NCBI GenBank assembly: GCA_003339645.1
Contig: QNUV01000021.1
Coordinates: 186,001-250,000 of the forward strand
Source: Microbacterium arborescens
Lineage (GTDB): Bacteria; Actinomycetota; Actinomycetes; Actinomycetales; Microbacteriaceae
Direction of reading: 5' to 3'
DNA length: 64,000 nucleotides
Made by a program: the position numbers and the translations under genes. The notes beneath the pieces are model-generated. The model worked only from the letters and a program-made list of their open reading frames with translations, ran no database searches and had not been told where the DNA came from. How positions within the stretch are numbered: the stretch's first letter is position 1; the number at the start of each line of letters is the position of its first letter. Of the stretch, positions 1 to 7,320 are shown piece after piece.

Positions 1-1
1 G

Positions 2-217
2 CTGACGACGGGAGAACCCGTGTACCGCGGCGTGCGGGCGTGGGTCCGCTGCGCGGTCGTGTCGCGGATGGATGCCGGCGGCTCCATCGTCATCGCCGGC
101 CACGCCCTCCAGTCGCACGTCGAGCGCGACGTCGAGCCCGGGGGTCACGGCGATGCGCTGGTCTACCACAACCGCACCTGGCACCGCCTCAGCGAAGATT
201 CCGCCATCCGCGGCTGA
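2..217 (+). CDS. Flavin reductase family protein, C-terminal end (partial)
   Basis: The reading frame is open at the left edge and ends at TGA 215-217, so only about 71 C-terminal residues are visible. They read like the end of a flavin-reductase-like FMN-binding domain: a C-x-V strand, then a GGSIVIAGHAL segment in place of the usual GDHxIxIGxV, and near the end LVYHNRTWHRL, the family's typical closing LxYHxGxYxxL. Such proteins supply reduced FMN to two-component monooxygenases. A flavin monooxygenase lies at 2600-3925, so the two may be functionally linked, though a rhodanese and metY lie between. No start is visible. Confidence 0.7.
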   Translation: MTTGEPVYRGVRAWVRCAVVSRMDAGGSIVIAGHALQSHVERDVEPGGHGDALVYHNRTWHRLSEDSAIRG

Positions 218-222
218 TCCCC

Positions 223-1080
223 TCAGACGACGCCGATCGCCGCCGCCGGGCTCGCCCCCGTCGCGACGGGCCGGCCGGGGTCACGAGACCACTGGCTCCA
301 CGACCCCGCGAACACGCGCGCCCGGCCGTATCCGGCCACCGCGAAGGCCAGGGCGGTGTGCGCCGAGGCGATACCCGAGCTGCAGGTGATGACGACATCC
401 GTGTCGGCGCCGATCCCCACTGCCGCGAGCGACGTGCGGACCTCGTCCGGACCGCGCAGGAGACCGTCCGGCGCGATGTGGGCCACCGTCGGAAGATTCA
501 GGGCCCCGGGGATGTGGCCGCTTACGGGGTCGGCCCCCGCCACCTGACCCCGGTAGTGCTGGGGCGCGCGCACGTCGAGCAGCACTCCGCGCGCGGGAGC
601 GACGGCCGCCTCGTCGATGGTGGCGAGACCGCCGCTGCCCTCGGGGAGCGACACATCGCCCGCCGCGGCGGCGCGGTCGCTGTGCTCCAGGCGACGCCCC
701 GACGCGACCCAGGCGCGGAAGCCGCCGTCGAGCACCCGGACGTCGAGGCCGTGACGGCGCAGCAGCCACCACGCACGCGCGGCGGCGACACCGTCGTTGT
801 CGTCGTAAGCGACGAGCCGGTCTCCGGCCCTCACACCCCAGCGACGGGCCGCGGCCTCGAGGTCGGCGCGGTCGGGCAGCGGATGCCGTCCCTGCTCCGG
901 AACCCCGGGGCGCGCGAGCTCACGTTCCAGATCGACGTAGACGGCGCCGGGCAGATGACCCAGCAGATAGTCGGGGCGTCCTTCGGCCCGGTCCAGGCGC
1001 CACCGGACATCCAGCAGACGCACGGGAGCGTCCGCAGCGAGTTCGGCGGCGAGGTCATCGACGCTCACCAGGGGGGACAT
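223..1080 (-). CDS. Tandem-rhodanese sulfurtransferase
   Basis: 285 residues with two rhodanese domains, the usual size of thiosulfate/3-mercaptopyruvate sulfurtransferases (SseA type). The N-terminal, inactive domain has LLDVRWRLD and GHLPGAVYVDLE. The C-terminal domain repeats LLDVRAP and GHIPGALNLP and carries the catalytic cysteine, Cys233, in the loop CSSGIAS. Such enzymes move sulfane sulfur from thiosulfate or 3-mercaptopyruvate to cyanide or thiol acceptors in the cytoplasm. I chose the ATG at 1080, which opens the first domain directly; the frame stays open further upstream but that part is arginine-rich and not rhodanese-like. It is convergent with the flavin-reductase fragment and divergent from metY, which fits a sulfur-metabolism neighbourhood. 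Confidence 0.88.
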   Translation of the reverse strand: MSPLVSVDDLAAELAADAPVRLLDVRWRLDRAEGRPDYLLGHLPGAVYVDLERELARPGVPEQGRHPLPDRADLEAAARRWGVRAGDRLVAYDDNDGVAAARAWWLLRRHGLDVRVLDGGFRAWVASGRRLEHSDRAAAAGDVSLPEGSGGLATIDEAAVAPARGVLLDVRAPQHYRGQVAGADPVSGHIPGALNLPTVAHIAPDGLLRGPDEVRTSLAAVGIGADTDVVITCSSGIASAHTALAFAVAGYGRARVFAGSWSQWSRDPGRPVATGASPAAAIGVV

Positions 1081-1228
1081 GCCCCCATGCTCCCCAGCCC
1101 GCGTTCCCCGTGCGCTCGCGATCGAAACAGTCGGAAACGGGAGAACACAGAGCGACACACGCCGACCCACGGGCGCCTCCGCGTGACCTCGCATGACGGC
1201 GGGGAAGCGCCGCCGCGTCCGCCGCCCG

Positions 1229-1234
1229 TACTCT
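1229..1234 (+). promoter_or_regulatory. Leaderless -10 element of metY
   Basis: TACTCT ends exactly 7 nt before the metY ATG, so the predicted transcript begins at or next to the start codon. There is no Shine-Dalgarno sequence before this start. No convincing -35 is seen. Confidence 0.6.
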
Positions 1235-1241
1235 TCCCCCC

Positions 1242-2603
1242 ATGCCCGGTCTCGAGAACCACCCCGAATCCCTCGCCTTCGCGACGCGTCAGCTGCACGC
1301 GGGCGCCCGCGGCTTCGACGCATACGGCTCGCGCGCGACCCCGATCTACCTGACCGCCGGCTTCGAGTTCGACGACATCGCCGACGGCGAGGGCCGCTTC
1401 GCCGACCCCACGACGGGTTTCAGCTACACGCGCGTGGGCAATCCGACCGCCGCGGCGGCTGAGCGTCGCATCGCCGACCTCGAGGGCGGCGTCGGCGCCC
1501 TGCTCGTCGGCAGCGGCCAGGCCGCGACGACGACGGCGCTGCTGACGATCCTCGAGTCCGGAGACCACATCGTCGCGGCCTCCGCGATCTACGAGGGCAC
1601 GCGCGAACTGCTGCGCTCCGAATTCGGCCGCCTCGGCATCACGACCGACTTCGTCGACGATCCGCGCGACCCGGCCGCCTGGGAGGCGGCGATCGGCCCG
1701 CGCACGCGCGCGCTCGTCGCCGAGACCATCGCGAATCCGCGCGGCGGCGTGCTCGACATCCCCACCGTCGCCGAGGTCGCACACCGGCACGGCATCCCGC
1801 TCGTCGTCGACTCGACCCTCGCGACCCCGTACCTGCTGCGCCCGCTCGAACTCGGCGCCGACATCGTCATCCACTCCGCGTCGAAGTTCCTGTCGGGCCA
1901 CGGAACGGGCCTGGGCGGCGTCATCATCGACGGCGGACGCTTCGCCTGGGACGCCGTCCCGGGCCGGTTCCGCCAGATCGCGGCCGAGACCGGGCCCGAC
2001 GGGCGCACGTTCGTCGAACGCTCCGGCGAGCGCGCCTTCCTCGACACCGCACGCCGCGTCGCGATGCGCTTCGGCCCCTCCCCCTCGCCTCTGAACGCCT
2101 TCCTGCTGCTGCAGGGCATCGAGACCCTGTCGCTGCGGGTCGAGCGCCAGTCGCAGACCGCGGCGGCTCTCGCGGCCTGGCTCGAGACGCGTCCCGAGGT
2201 CGCCGGCGTCGACTACAGCGGACTCCCCTCGCATCCCGACCATGATCTCGCCGTGCGCCTCCTTCCGGCGGGACAGGGCGCGCTGTTCTCCTTCACCCTC
2301 GCGGGCGGGCGGCCGGCCGCGGAGGCGTTCACGCGCAGCGTGCGGCTGTTCACCCCGATGACCCACCTCGGCGATGTGCGCTCGCTCGTGCTGCATCCGG
2401 CGACCACCACCCACGCGAGTCGCGACGATGCCGACCTCGAGCGCATCGGCGTCGGTCCGGGGCTGCTGCGCATCTCGGTCGGGCTGGAGGATGCCGGCGA
2501 CCTCATCGCCGACCTCGCGCGCGGACTCGACGCCGCCCGCGCGGCGACCGGCGTCGTGCCGGAAGACCTGCCGGAAGACCTGCCGGAAACGGTGTCGGCA
2601 TGA
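1242..2603 (+). CDS. metY: O-acetylhomoserine sulfhydrylase (aminocarboxypropyltransferase)
   Basis: 453 residues, PLP fold type I, Cys/Met metabolism family. The sequence has the substrate-loop YTRVGNPT near residue 62, a GSGQAA phosphate-binding turn near 90, and the PLP-binding lysine Lys215 in SASKFLSGHG. Length and motifs fit MetY, which makes homocysteine from O-acetylhomoserine and sulfide; cystathionine gamma-synthase and MetZ are related alternatives but are usually shorter. The ATG at 1242 is supported by a leaderless -10. The C-terminus ends in a tandem repeat, PEDLPEDLPETVSA, encoded by three 12-bp units. The stop overlaps the next start (ATGA), so the following monooxygenase is translationally coupled. 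Confidence 0.88.
   Translation: MPGLENHPESLAFATRQLHAGARGFDAYGSRATPIYLTAGFEFDDIADGEGRFADPTTGFSYTRVGNPTAAAAERRIADLEGGVGALLVGSGQAATTTALLTILESGDHIVAASAIYEGTRELLRSEFGRLGITTDFVDDPRDPAAWEAAIGPRTRALVAETIANPRGGVLDIPTVAEVAHRHGIPLVVDSTLATPYLLRPLELGADIVIHSASKFLSGHGTGLGGVIIDGGRFAWDAVPGRFRQIAAETGPDGRTFVERSGERAFLDTARRVAMRFGPSPSPLNAFLLLQGIETLSLRVERQSQTAAALAAWLETRPEVAGVDYSGLPSHPDHDLAVRLLPAGQGALFSFTLAGGRPAAEAFTRSVRLFTPMTHLGDVRSLVLHPATTTHASRDDADLERIGVGPGLLRISVGLEDAGDLIADLARGLDAARAATGVVPEDLPEDLPETVSA
2556..2591 (+). repeat. 12-bp tandem repeat at the metY 3' end
   Basis: Three consecutive 12-bp units built on (G/C)TGCCGGAAGAC encode V/L-P-E-D/T three times just before the metY stop codon. Units one and two differ only in the first base; the third diverges at its end. 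Copy number could vary between strains without disturbing the frame. Confidence 0.8.
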
Positions 2604-3925
2604 CGCGCGCACAGCACTTCGGCTGGTTCCTCTCGCGCGGGTTCGGGCCCCACGGCTGGGCGCGGCCGTACCAGCGGTGGAACTGGCCGTGGCAGAAGCC
2701 CGACCTCTACCAGCACTCGGCCCGCGAGCTCGAGCAGGCGGGCTTCGACTTCGTCCTCATCGAAGACGCGCTCTCGGTCGGCATCACGCCCGAGACGCTG
2801 AACCTGCGGGTGCGCAAGGCGTACGGCGGTCCCAAGCACGACCCGTGGACGCTCGCGCCGTACCTGTTCGCCGCGACGCAGCACCTCGGCGTGATCCCCA
2901 CGGTCAACCCCGCCGCGTGGCCGCCGTACCTCGCCGCCCGTCAGTTCGCGTCGCTGCAGCACCTGAGCGGCAGCCGGCTGGGGCTGAACGTCGTCACCGA
3001 CGTCGGATCGGCGCATCATTTCGGCACCGAGCGCCTCGGGCACGACGCCGCATACGACCGCGCCCAGGAGTGGCTCGATGCGCTGCGCCTGCTGTGGCAC
3101 AGCTGGGACGACGACGCGCTGATCGCCGACCCCGACACGCAGATCTACGCCGACGGCTCGAAGATCCGCGCCGTCCAGCACCGCGGCGAGTACTTCTCGT
3201 TCGACGGTCCCCTCAACGCCGAGCCCCTGCCCGCGGGCGACCCGATCGTCGCCTCCCCCGGTGGCTCGCCGCGCGGCATCGGCTTCGCCGGCACGAATTC
3301 CGAGATCCAGCTCGCCCTGTCGAACCTCGATCCCGCGAGCATCCGGGCCTACCGCGCCCGGGTGCGCGAGGCGGCGATCGCCGCCGGGCGCGATGCCGAC
3401 GCGATCAAGACTCTCTTCGTCGTCAAGCCCATCGTCGCGAGCTCGGTCGACGAGGCAGACCGCATCGTCGAGGCGTCGCGTCATCCCGACGAGGCGGCCC
3501 TCCGCGAGGTCGCAGAAGCGTGGTCGAGCGACCTCGAGACCGACCTGACGTCGCTGGACCTCGACCGCCCGCTCGATCCTGCGATCTTCGGCGATCACGT
3601 CTCGAAGGGCACCATCCGGGGCCTGCTCGGGCGCTACTCCGACTTCTCGGAAGCATCGCTTCGCGACATCCTCACCGGCAAGGCGCGGCTCGGACGCGTG
3701 ACCGACGGTGCGGGAGGGACGGTGGGAACCGCGGAGGAGATCGCCGACGTCATTCAGGCGCTGGGCGACGATGCCGACAACGACGGCCTGATCTTCTCGG
3801 GCGACTTCCACCCCGTGACCCTCCACCGCGCACTCGACGAGCTCGTGCCGGTGCTGCGGCGCCGCGGCATCCTGCGCACCGAGCACACCGGTCGGGGCCT
3901 GCGCGCCGACCTCGACGCGTTCTGA
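2600..3925 (+). CDS. FMN-dependent monooxygenase, NtaA/SnaA/DszA family
   Basis: 441 residues, a typical length for the NtaA/SnaA/DszA branch of bacterial luciferase-like monooxygenases, which use FMNH2 from a partner reductase. Family signatures are the N-terminal aromatic-rich stretch (FGWFLSRGFGPHGWARPYQRW), SGSRLGLNVVTDVGSAHHFG near residue 122, the DALRLLWHSWDDDAL helix, and SPRGIGFAGTNSEIQ. The start ATG overlaps the metY stop by 4 nt. Known relatives attack nitrilotriacetate, sulfones and related compounds; coupling to metY suggests oxidative release of sulfur from an organosulfur compound, with sulfide then captured as homocysteine. That substrate assignment is inference. Confidence 0.85.
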   Translation: MTRAQHFGWFLSRGFGPHGWARPYQRWNWPWQKPDLYQHSARELEQAGFDFVLIEDALSVGITPETLNLRVRKAYGGPKHDPWTLAPYLFAATQHLGVIPTVNPAAWPPYLAARQFASLQHLSGSRLGLNVVTDVGSAHHFGTERLGHDAAYDRAQEWLDALRLLWHSWDDDALIADPDTQIYADGSKIRAVQHRGEYFSFDGPLNAEPLPAGDPIVASPGGSPRGIGFAGTNSEIQLALSNLDPASIRAYRARVREAAIAAGRDADAIKTLFVVKPIVASSVDEADRIVEASRHPDEAALREVAEAWSSDLETDLTSLDLDRPLDPAIFGDHVSKGTIRGLLGRYSDFSEASLRDILTGKARLGRVTDGAGGTVGTAEEIADVIQALGDDADNDGLIFSGDFHPVTLHRALDELVPVLRRRGILRTEHTGRGLRADLDAF

Positions 3926-3940
3926 CCCCGACCGGCGCGC

Positions 3941-4460
3941 TCAGACGTGCGGGTGGGTGCGCTCGAGCTTGGCGCCCTCGACGTCGACATCCGGCAGGAT
4001 GTGGTCGAGCCACCGGGGCAGCCACCACGCGCCGCGCCCGATGAGGTGCATGAGTGCCGGCATGAGCAGCATCCGCACCACGAGCGCGTCGACGAGGATG
4101 CCGAAGGCGAGGCCGAAGCCCATCGAGCGGATGATCGTCGCCTCGGCGAAGATGAAGCCGCCGAACACCGACACCATGATGAGCGCAGCCGCGATGACGA
4201 CCGACCGCCCGGCACGGAAGCCCTGCATGACCGCGAGGCGCGCCTCGGAGCCGTGCACGAAGGCTTCGCGCATCCCCGACGCGAGGAACAGCTGGTAGTC
4301 CATCGCGAGTCCGAAGAGGATGCCCACGAGGATCACCGGGAGGAAGTTCAGGATCGGGCCGGTGGTGTGCAGGCCGATGAACTCGGCGCCCCACCCCCAT
4401 TGGAAGACCGCGACGACGGCGCCGTAGGTGGCGAACAGCGACAGGATGAATCCTCCCGTC
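3941..4460 (-). pseudogene. MMPL-family transporter, C-terminal remnant
   Basis: About 170 residues of the C-terminal membrane half of an MMPL/RND exporter are readable in one frame. GFILSLFATYGAVVAVFQWG is followed by the diagnostic GLAMDYQLFLASGMREA, then VSVFGGFIFAEATIIRSMGFGLAFGILVDALVVRMLLMPALM. Homology starts abruptly at about 4456, some 15 bp from the stop codon of the TetR gene (4470-4472). The preceding residues (VRVDAT) do not look like MMPL. Full-length members are about 700 residues, so three quarters of the gene is missing. A deletion that joined the end of tetR to the transporter's 3' part would explain this. An internal GTG at 4336 could give a 131-residue protein, but function is unlikely. 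Confidence 0.8.
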
Positions 4461-4469
4461 GCGTCAACC

Positions 4470-5024
4470 CTAACCCGGGACCAGGACGTGCACGATCGCC
4501 CGGATGCTGTCGGGCGTCGGGGCGGCGCCCAGGAGCGCCTGCATCATCATCCAGCCCGCGACCGCATCGCCGATCTCGACCGCTGCGAGAGCAGGATCGC
4601 CGTGTGCGACCACGCGCGCCCGGATGCCGCCGTCGGCGCTCAGCCGGTCGCGCATGAGCTCACCGATCGCGGCATGCTCGGTCGCGGCGGCGACGAGCGA
4701 CCGCAGCAGCAGACGTCCCTGCGGAGCGTCGAGGACGGTCCACACCCGCGACATCCACTCGGTCAGGTCGCGGCGGAGGTCCCCCGTGTCTCGCACCGCG
4801 AGCTGATGCCGGAAGATCATCCCCTCGAGCAGCGCTTCGGTGAGGATCGCGGCGCGAGACGGCCACCACCGATAGATCGTCTGCTTGCCGACGGCGGCGT
4901 GCCGGGCGATCGCCTCGATCGTGAGGTTCTCGTAGCCGCTCTGCGCGATCAGCTCGGCCGCGGCCGTCAGTACCGCCAGCCGAGCCTGTTCGCTGCGCCG
5001 CGGACCGGCCCGGTGCTCGTCCAT
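4470..5024 (-). CDS. TetR/AcrR family transcriptional regulator
   Basis: 184 residues. The N-terminal helix-turn-helix is canonical: AVLTAAAELIAQSGYENLTIEAIARHAAVGKQTIYRWWPSRAAILTEAL (residues 17-65). The C-terminal ligand domain is of the type with WMSRVWTVLD and WMMMQALLGA. It is divergent from the response-regulator gene, and both promoters lie in one symmetric 33-bp element, which is its most likely operator. Downstream on the same strand lies only the stump of an MMPL exporter, so this regulator has probably lost its original efflux target. The start ATG at 5024 has a GGAGGG 0-6 nt upstream but also a TACGGT -10 hexamer 6 nt upstream, so it may be leaderless. Confidence 0.88.
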   Translation of the reverse strand: MDEHRAGPRRSEQARLAVLTAAAELIAQSGYENLTIEAIARHAAVGKQTIYRWWPSRAAILTEALLEGMIFRHQLAVRDTGDLRRDLTEWMSRVWTVLDAPQGRLLLRSLVAAATEHAAIGELMRDRLSADGGIRARVVAHGDPALAAVEIGDAVAGWMMMQALLGAAPTPDSIRAIVHVLVPG

Positions 5025-5026
5025 CC

Positions 5027-5059
5027 CTCCACCGTAACGAGCCGGACGCTACGGTGGAG
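5027..5059. promoter_or_regulatory. Symmetric divergent promoter/operator between tetR and response regulator
   Basis: Perfect 10-bp arms, CTCCACCGTA (5027-5036) and TACGGTGGAG (5050-5059), flank a 13-bp spacer. Each arm contains a TACGGT hexamer pointing outward. The left one lies 6 nt before the tetR ATG and the right one 7 nt before the response-regulator ATG. The element is therefore at once two leaderless -10 boxes and a plausible TetR operator, so one protein bound here would block both genes. Confidence 0.65.
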
Positions 5060-5062
5060 CCC

Positions 5063-5668
5063 ATGCTCGCCGTGCTCGTCCTGGCCGACCACGACCTGGT
5101 CCGCCGCGGCGTCGCCGACCTGATCGACGCGGCGACGGGACTGCAGGTCGTCGCCGAGGCGGCCACCGCCCGTCAGGCGGCGGCGCGCGCAGAGGTGACA
5201 CGGCCGGACGTCGCGATCATCGGATACCGGCTCGCCGACGGCGACGGCCCACAGGTGTGCCGCGCCCTGCGCGCGCTGGACCCTCACCTGCAGTGCATCG
5301 TCCTCAGCGCCGCGGACGACGACACGGCCCGCGCCGCGAGCGCCGCCGCGGGTGCCGCGGCCTTCCTTCTCGAAGACGTCGCGGCGGGCGAGCTCGTCGC
5401 GGCCGTGCGCCGGGTCGGGTCGGGGCACCCGCTGAGCGCGACCCTGCGACCCGCCTCACCCCCGACGTCGCCGCCGGAGGCCCTCCCCCGCCGGCAGCGG
5501 GAGGTGCTCGCCCTGGTCGCGCGGGGGCTGTCGAACCGCGCCATCGCGACCGAGCTCGGTGTCGCCGAGAAGACGGTGAAGAACCACCTGACGGGGATCA
5601 TGCGCACGCTCGGCGTCACGAGCCGTACGCAGGCCGCGCTGCGCGCGGCGCAACCCGAGCACGAATGA
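5063..5668 (+). CDS. Atypical LuxR/NarL-type response regulator lacking the phospho-acceptor Asp
   Basis: 201 residues. Residues 1-120 form a receiver-like domain starting MLAVLVLADHDLVRRGVADL. Residues 137-195 are a GerE/LuxR helix-turn-helix with LPRRQREVLALVARGLSNRAIATELGVAEKTVKNHLTGIMRTLG. The position of the phosphorylated aspartate is glycine (Gly54 in PDVAIIGYRL, where the family has PDVVLLDVRM), and the conserved lysine is Glu in AFLLEDV. Classical phosphorelay control is therefore unlikely, and no histidine kinase is adjacent. I chose the ATG at 5063 rather than the GTG at 5054, because TACGGT sits 7 nt upstream of 5063 and the GTG lies inside that hexamer. A strong hairpin follows the stop. 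Confidence 0.87.
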   Translation: MLAVLVLADHDLVRRGVADLIDAATGLQVVAEAATARQAAARAEVTRPDVAIIGYRLADGDGPQVCRALRALDPHLQCIVLSAADDDTARAASAAAGAAAFLLEDVAAGELVAAVRRVGSGHPLSATLRPASPPTSPPEALPRRQREVLALVARGLSNRAIATELGVAEKTVKNHLTGIMRTLGVTSRTQAALRAAQPEHE

Positions 5669-5669
5669 G

Positions 5670-5704
5670 CGAAGGCGCGGACCCCGGTGGGATCCGCGCC
5701 TTCG
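5670..5704. terminator. Bidirectional terminator between response regulator and doxX
   Basis: A perfect 12-bp inverted repeat, CGAAGGCGCGGA and TCCGCGCCTTCG, encloses an 11-nt loop between two convergent genes. There is no long U-tract on either side. Confidence 0.7.
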
Positions 5705-5720
5705 GCGGGGCGACTCGGTG

Positions 5721-6311
5721 TCAGACGAGCCACCGGAAGCGCTGCACGAGAGGCAGCTTCTTCCACATGGCGCCGAGGCCCCACGTGTCGCCGGCGTGGA
5801 GCACGGCGATCACGATCAGCGCGAGCGCGTAGACGATGTGGTAGTCGACGAGGGGGTTGGTGGATGCCGCGCCCCAGGCGAACGGCCACTCGGCCAGGTA
5901 CATCAGCAACATGACGAGGCTCCCGGCGACCGCGGCGACGCGGAGACCGATGCCCGACATGACGGCGACTCCGATGGCCAGCATGCCCGCCATGAACAGG
6001 ACGTCGGCGAGCGGGCTCGCCATGCTCTGGAACCAGGGCTGGAGCGGTCCGGTCACGGCGGGGCTGTTGAGGAAGCCCTGCGCCGGGGTGCCGCCGTTGA
6101 TCCACGCCCGCTCGAACGGCGTCGAGAAACCGAGGCCGAGCAGCTTGTCGAGGAACGCCCAGAGGAAGATGAAGCCGGTCGCATAGCGCAGCGCAGCGAG
6201 GGTGCGGCGTCCGGTGAGCGAGGTCACGATCTCGTCCTGGCGGGCGATCGCCTGAGTGCGGGTCCGAGCCTCCGTGCGCGGGATGGCTGCGTGGACCGCG
6301 TGCGTGGTCAT
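5721..6311 (-). CDS. DoxX-family integral membrane protein
   Basis: 196 residues with about four membrane segments: LRYATGFIFLWAFLDKLLGLGF, ASPLADVLFMAGMLAIGVAVM, GLRVAAVAGSLVMLLMYLAEW and YHIVYALALIVIAVLHAGDTWG. This is the arrangement of DoxX/DoxD-like proteins, named after the thiosulfate:quinone oxidoreductase subunit, although most members have no proven function. The INGGTPAQGFL and NPLVDYHIVY segments are typical of the actinobacterial branch. The ATG at 6311 follows a clear GAAGGAGAC ribosome-binding site; the longer frame upstream has no protein-like signal. A 19-bp palindrome sits just upstream, over the putative promoter. Confidence 0.82.
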   Translation of the reverse strand: MTTHAVHAAIPRTEARTRTQAIARQDEIVTSLTGRRTLAALRYATGFIFLWAFLDKLLGLGFSTPFERAWINGGTPAQGFLNSPAVTGPLQPWFQSMASPLADVLFMAGMLAIGVAVMSGIGLRVAAVAGSLVMLLMYLAEWPFAWGAASTNPLVDYHIVYALALIVIAVLHAGDTWGLGAMWKKLPLVQRFRWLV

Positions 6312-6328
6312 TTCTGTCTCCTTCGTCG

Positions 6329-6347
6329 TATGTGGTCTGACCACATA
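6329..6347 (-). promoter_or_regulatory. Palindromic operator upstream of doxX
   Basis: TATGTGGTC-T-GACCACATA is a perfect 9-1-9 palindrome 18 nt upstream of the DoxX start. It contains TGGTCTGACCA, resembling the TGGTNNNACCA core known for FadR-type GntR regulators. On the minus strand TAGTTAT, overlapping its distal edge (6345-6351), could be the -10 box, so a bound repressor would block the promoter. The matching regulator is not obvious in the window. Confidence 0.65.
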
Positions 6348-6492
6348 ACTATCTCGCGTTCCCGGCGTCATGAATAGGGACCAAAGTCCCGATCCGCCTG
6401 CAGGGTCGCCCGCGCGTATCACCGCGTCGGACCGGGGACAATCCCCGCGCCCGGAGCGCACGCCGCTGCTTAGGGTCGCGCCAGGAGGAGAT

Positions 6493-6948
6493 ATGAGCGA
6501 CATCGAGGAACTCGCACGACGCGCACAGGAGACGGGCACCGTGATCGCCGTCGCGGAATCACTCACCTCGGGCAACCTCGCCGCGACGATCGGCGCCGCG
6601 GAGGGCGCGGGCGACTGGTTCGCCGGCGGGGTCGTGGCTTACCGGCTCGAGACGAAGCACCGGGTCCTGGACCTGGCCGAGGGCATCGATCCCTGCTCGC
6701 CGGAGTGCGCCGAGCAGCTGGCCCGGGCGGTGCGCGACCTCACGGGAGCCGACCTCGCGGTATCGGCGACCGGCGTCGGGGGCCCCGAGCCCCACGACGG
6801 GCACGAGCCGGGCACCGTCTACCTCGGGTGGAGCGACGGCGACGACACCGGGCACGTGCTGCTCGAACTCGACGGCGAGCCCGAGCAGGTCATCGACGGC
6901 AGCGTCAACGCGGCCCTCGGACTGCTCATCGATCGGATGCGACGCTGA
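6493..6948 (+). CDS. pncC: CinA C-terminal family nicotinamide-nucleotide amidase
   Basis: 151 residues, corresponding to the stand-alone CinA C-terminal domain (PncC). This enzyme deamidates nicotinamide mononucleotide to nicotinate mononucleotide in the pyridine-nucleotide salvage cycle. Family motifs present are AVAESLTSGNLAATIGAAEGAGDWFAGGVVAY (residues 19-50), the SATGVGGPEP glycine-rich loop near 95, and GTVYLGW. The family usually has S-C/T-T-GG-L after AES; here it reads ESLTSGNLA, close but not identical. The ATG at 6493 follows AGGAGGAG with a 2-nt gap, and TAGGGT at 6471-6476 may be its -10. Confidence 0.85.
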   Translation: MSDIEELARRAQETGTVIAVAESLTSGNLAATIGAAEGAGDWFAGGVVAYRLETKHRVLDLAEGIDPCSPECAEQLARAVRDLTGADLAVSATGVGGPEPHDGHEPGTVYLGWSDGDDTGHVLLELDGEPEQVIDGSVNAALGLLIDRMRR

Positions 6949-6961
6949 GCGCGCTCGCCGA

Positions 6962-7255
6962 TCAGGCCGTCGACAGCGGCGGCCGGTGCGCGATGGGGAT
7001 CGGCTTGGTCGCAAGCGGCGACCCGGTGCGGCGCGACGCCGCGTGCCGCTCGGAGATGGCGAACGCCGCCTCGCCGATCGCGGCGAACGTCTCGGTTCCC
7101 GCGGTGCCGCACAGCCACACCACCTCGTACACGCCGTCGCGGCGTCGCTCGACGTAGGCGACGACGGCGGCGGCATCGGAGGACGGGCGAGCGGGATCGC
7201 ATACCCGCCAGGCATCCTCAGCGATCTCGTCCCAGCGCAGTCCCGTGTGTTGCAT
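6962..7255 (-). CDS. Conserved small hypothetical protein
   Basis: 97 residues, no family recognised. The N-terminal half reads like a folded alpha/beta protein (LRWDEIAEDAWRVCDPARPSSDAAAVVAYVERRRDGVYEVVWLCG), and the C-terminus is basic and proline-rich (SRRTGSPLATKPIPIAHRPP). The third-position GC pattern fits a real gene. The ATG at 7255 was chosen because upstream sequence lacks protein-like composition; a GTG 18 nt further upstream (VTQARIM) is possible. It converges with pncC (13-bp gap) and lies 65 bp downstream of the oxidoreductase on the same strand. Confidence 0.6.
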   Translation of the reverse strand: MQHTGLRWDEIAEDAWRVCDPARPSSDAAAVVAYVERRRDGVYEVVWLCGTAGTETFAAIGEAAFAISERHAASRRTGSPLATKPIPIAHRPPLSTA

Positions 7256-7320
7256 GATCCGAGCCTGCGTCACGGCCCCGGCGGAACCCCAGGGCCTTGA
7301 CAGCGCGATCCGCGGATGCG

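Noticed and set aside
5054-5668. GTG at 5054 as the start of the response regulator
   Set aside because: That GTG lies within the -10 hexamer TACGGT; the ATG at 5063 starts right at the receiver-domain strand and has the expected 7-nt spacing.
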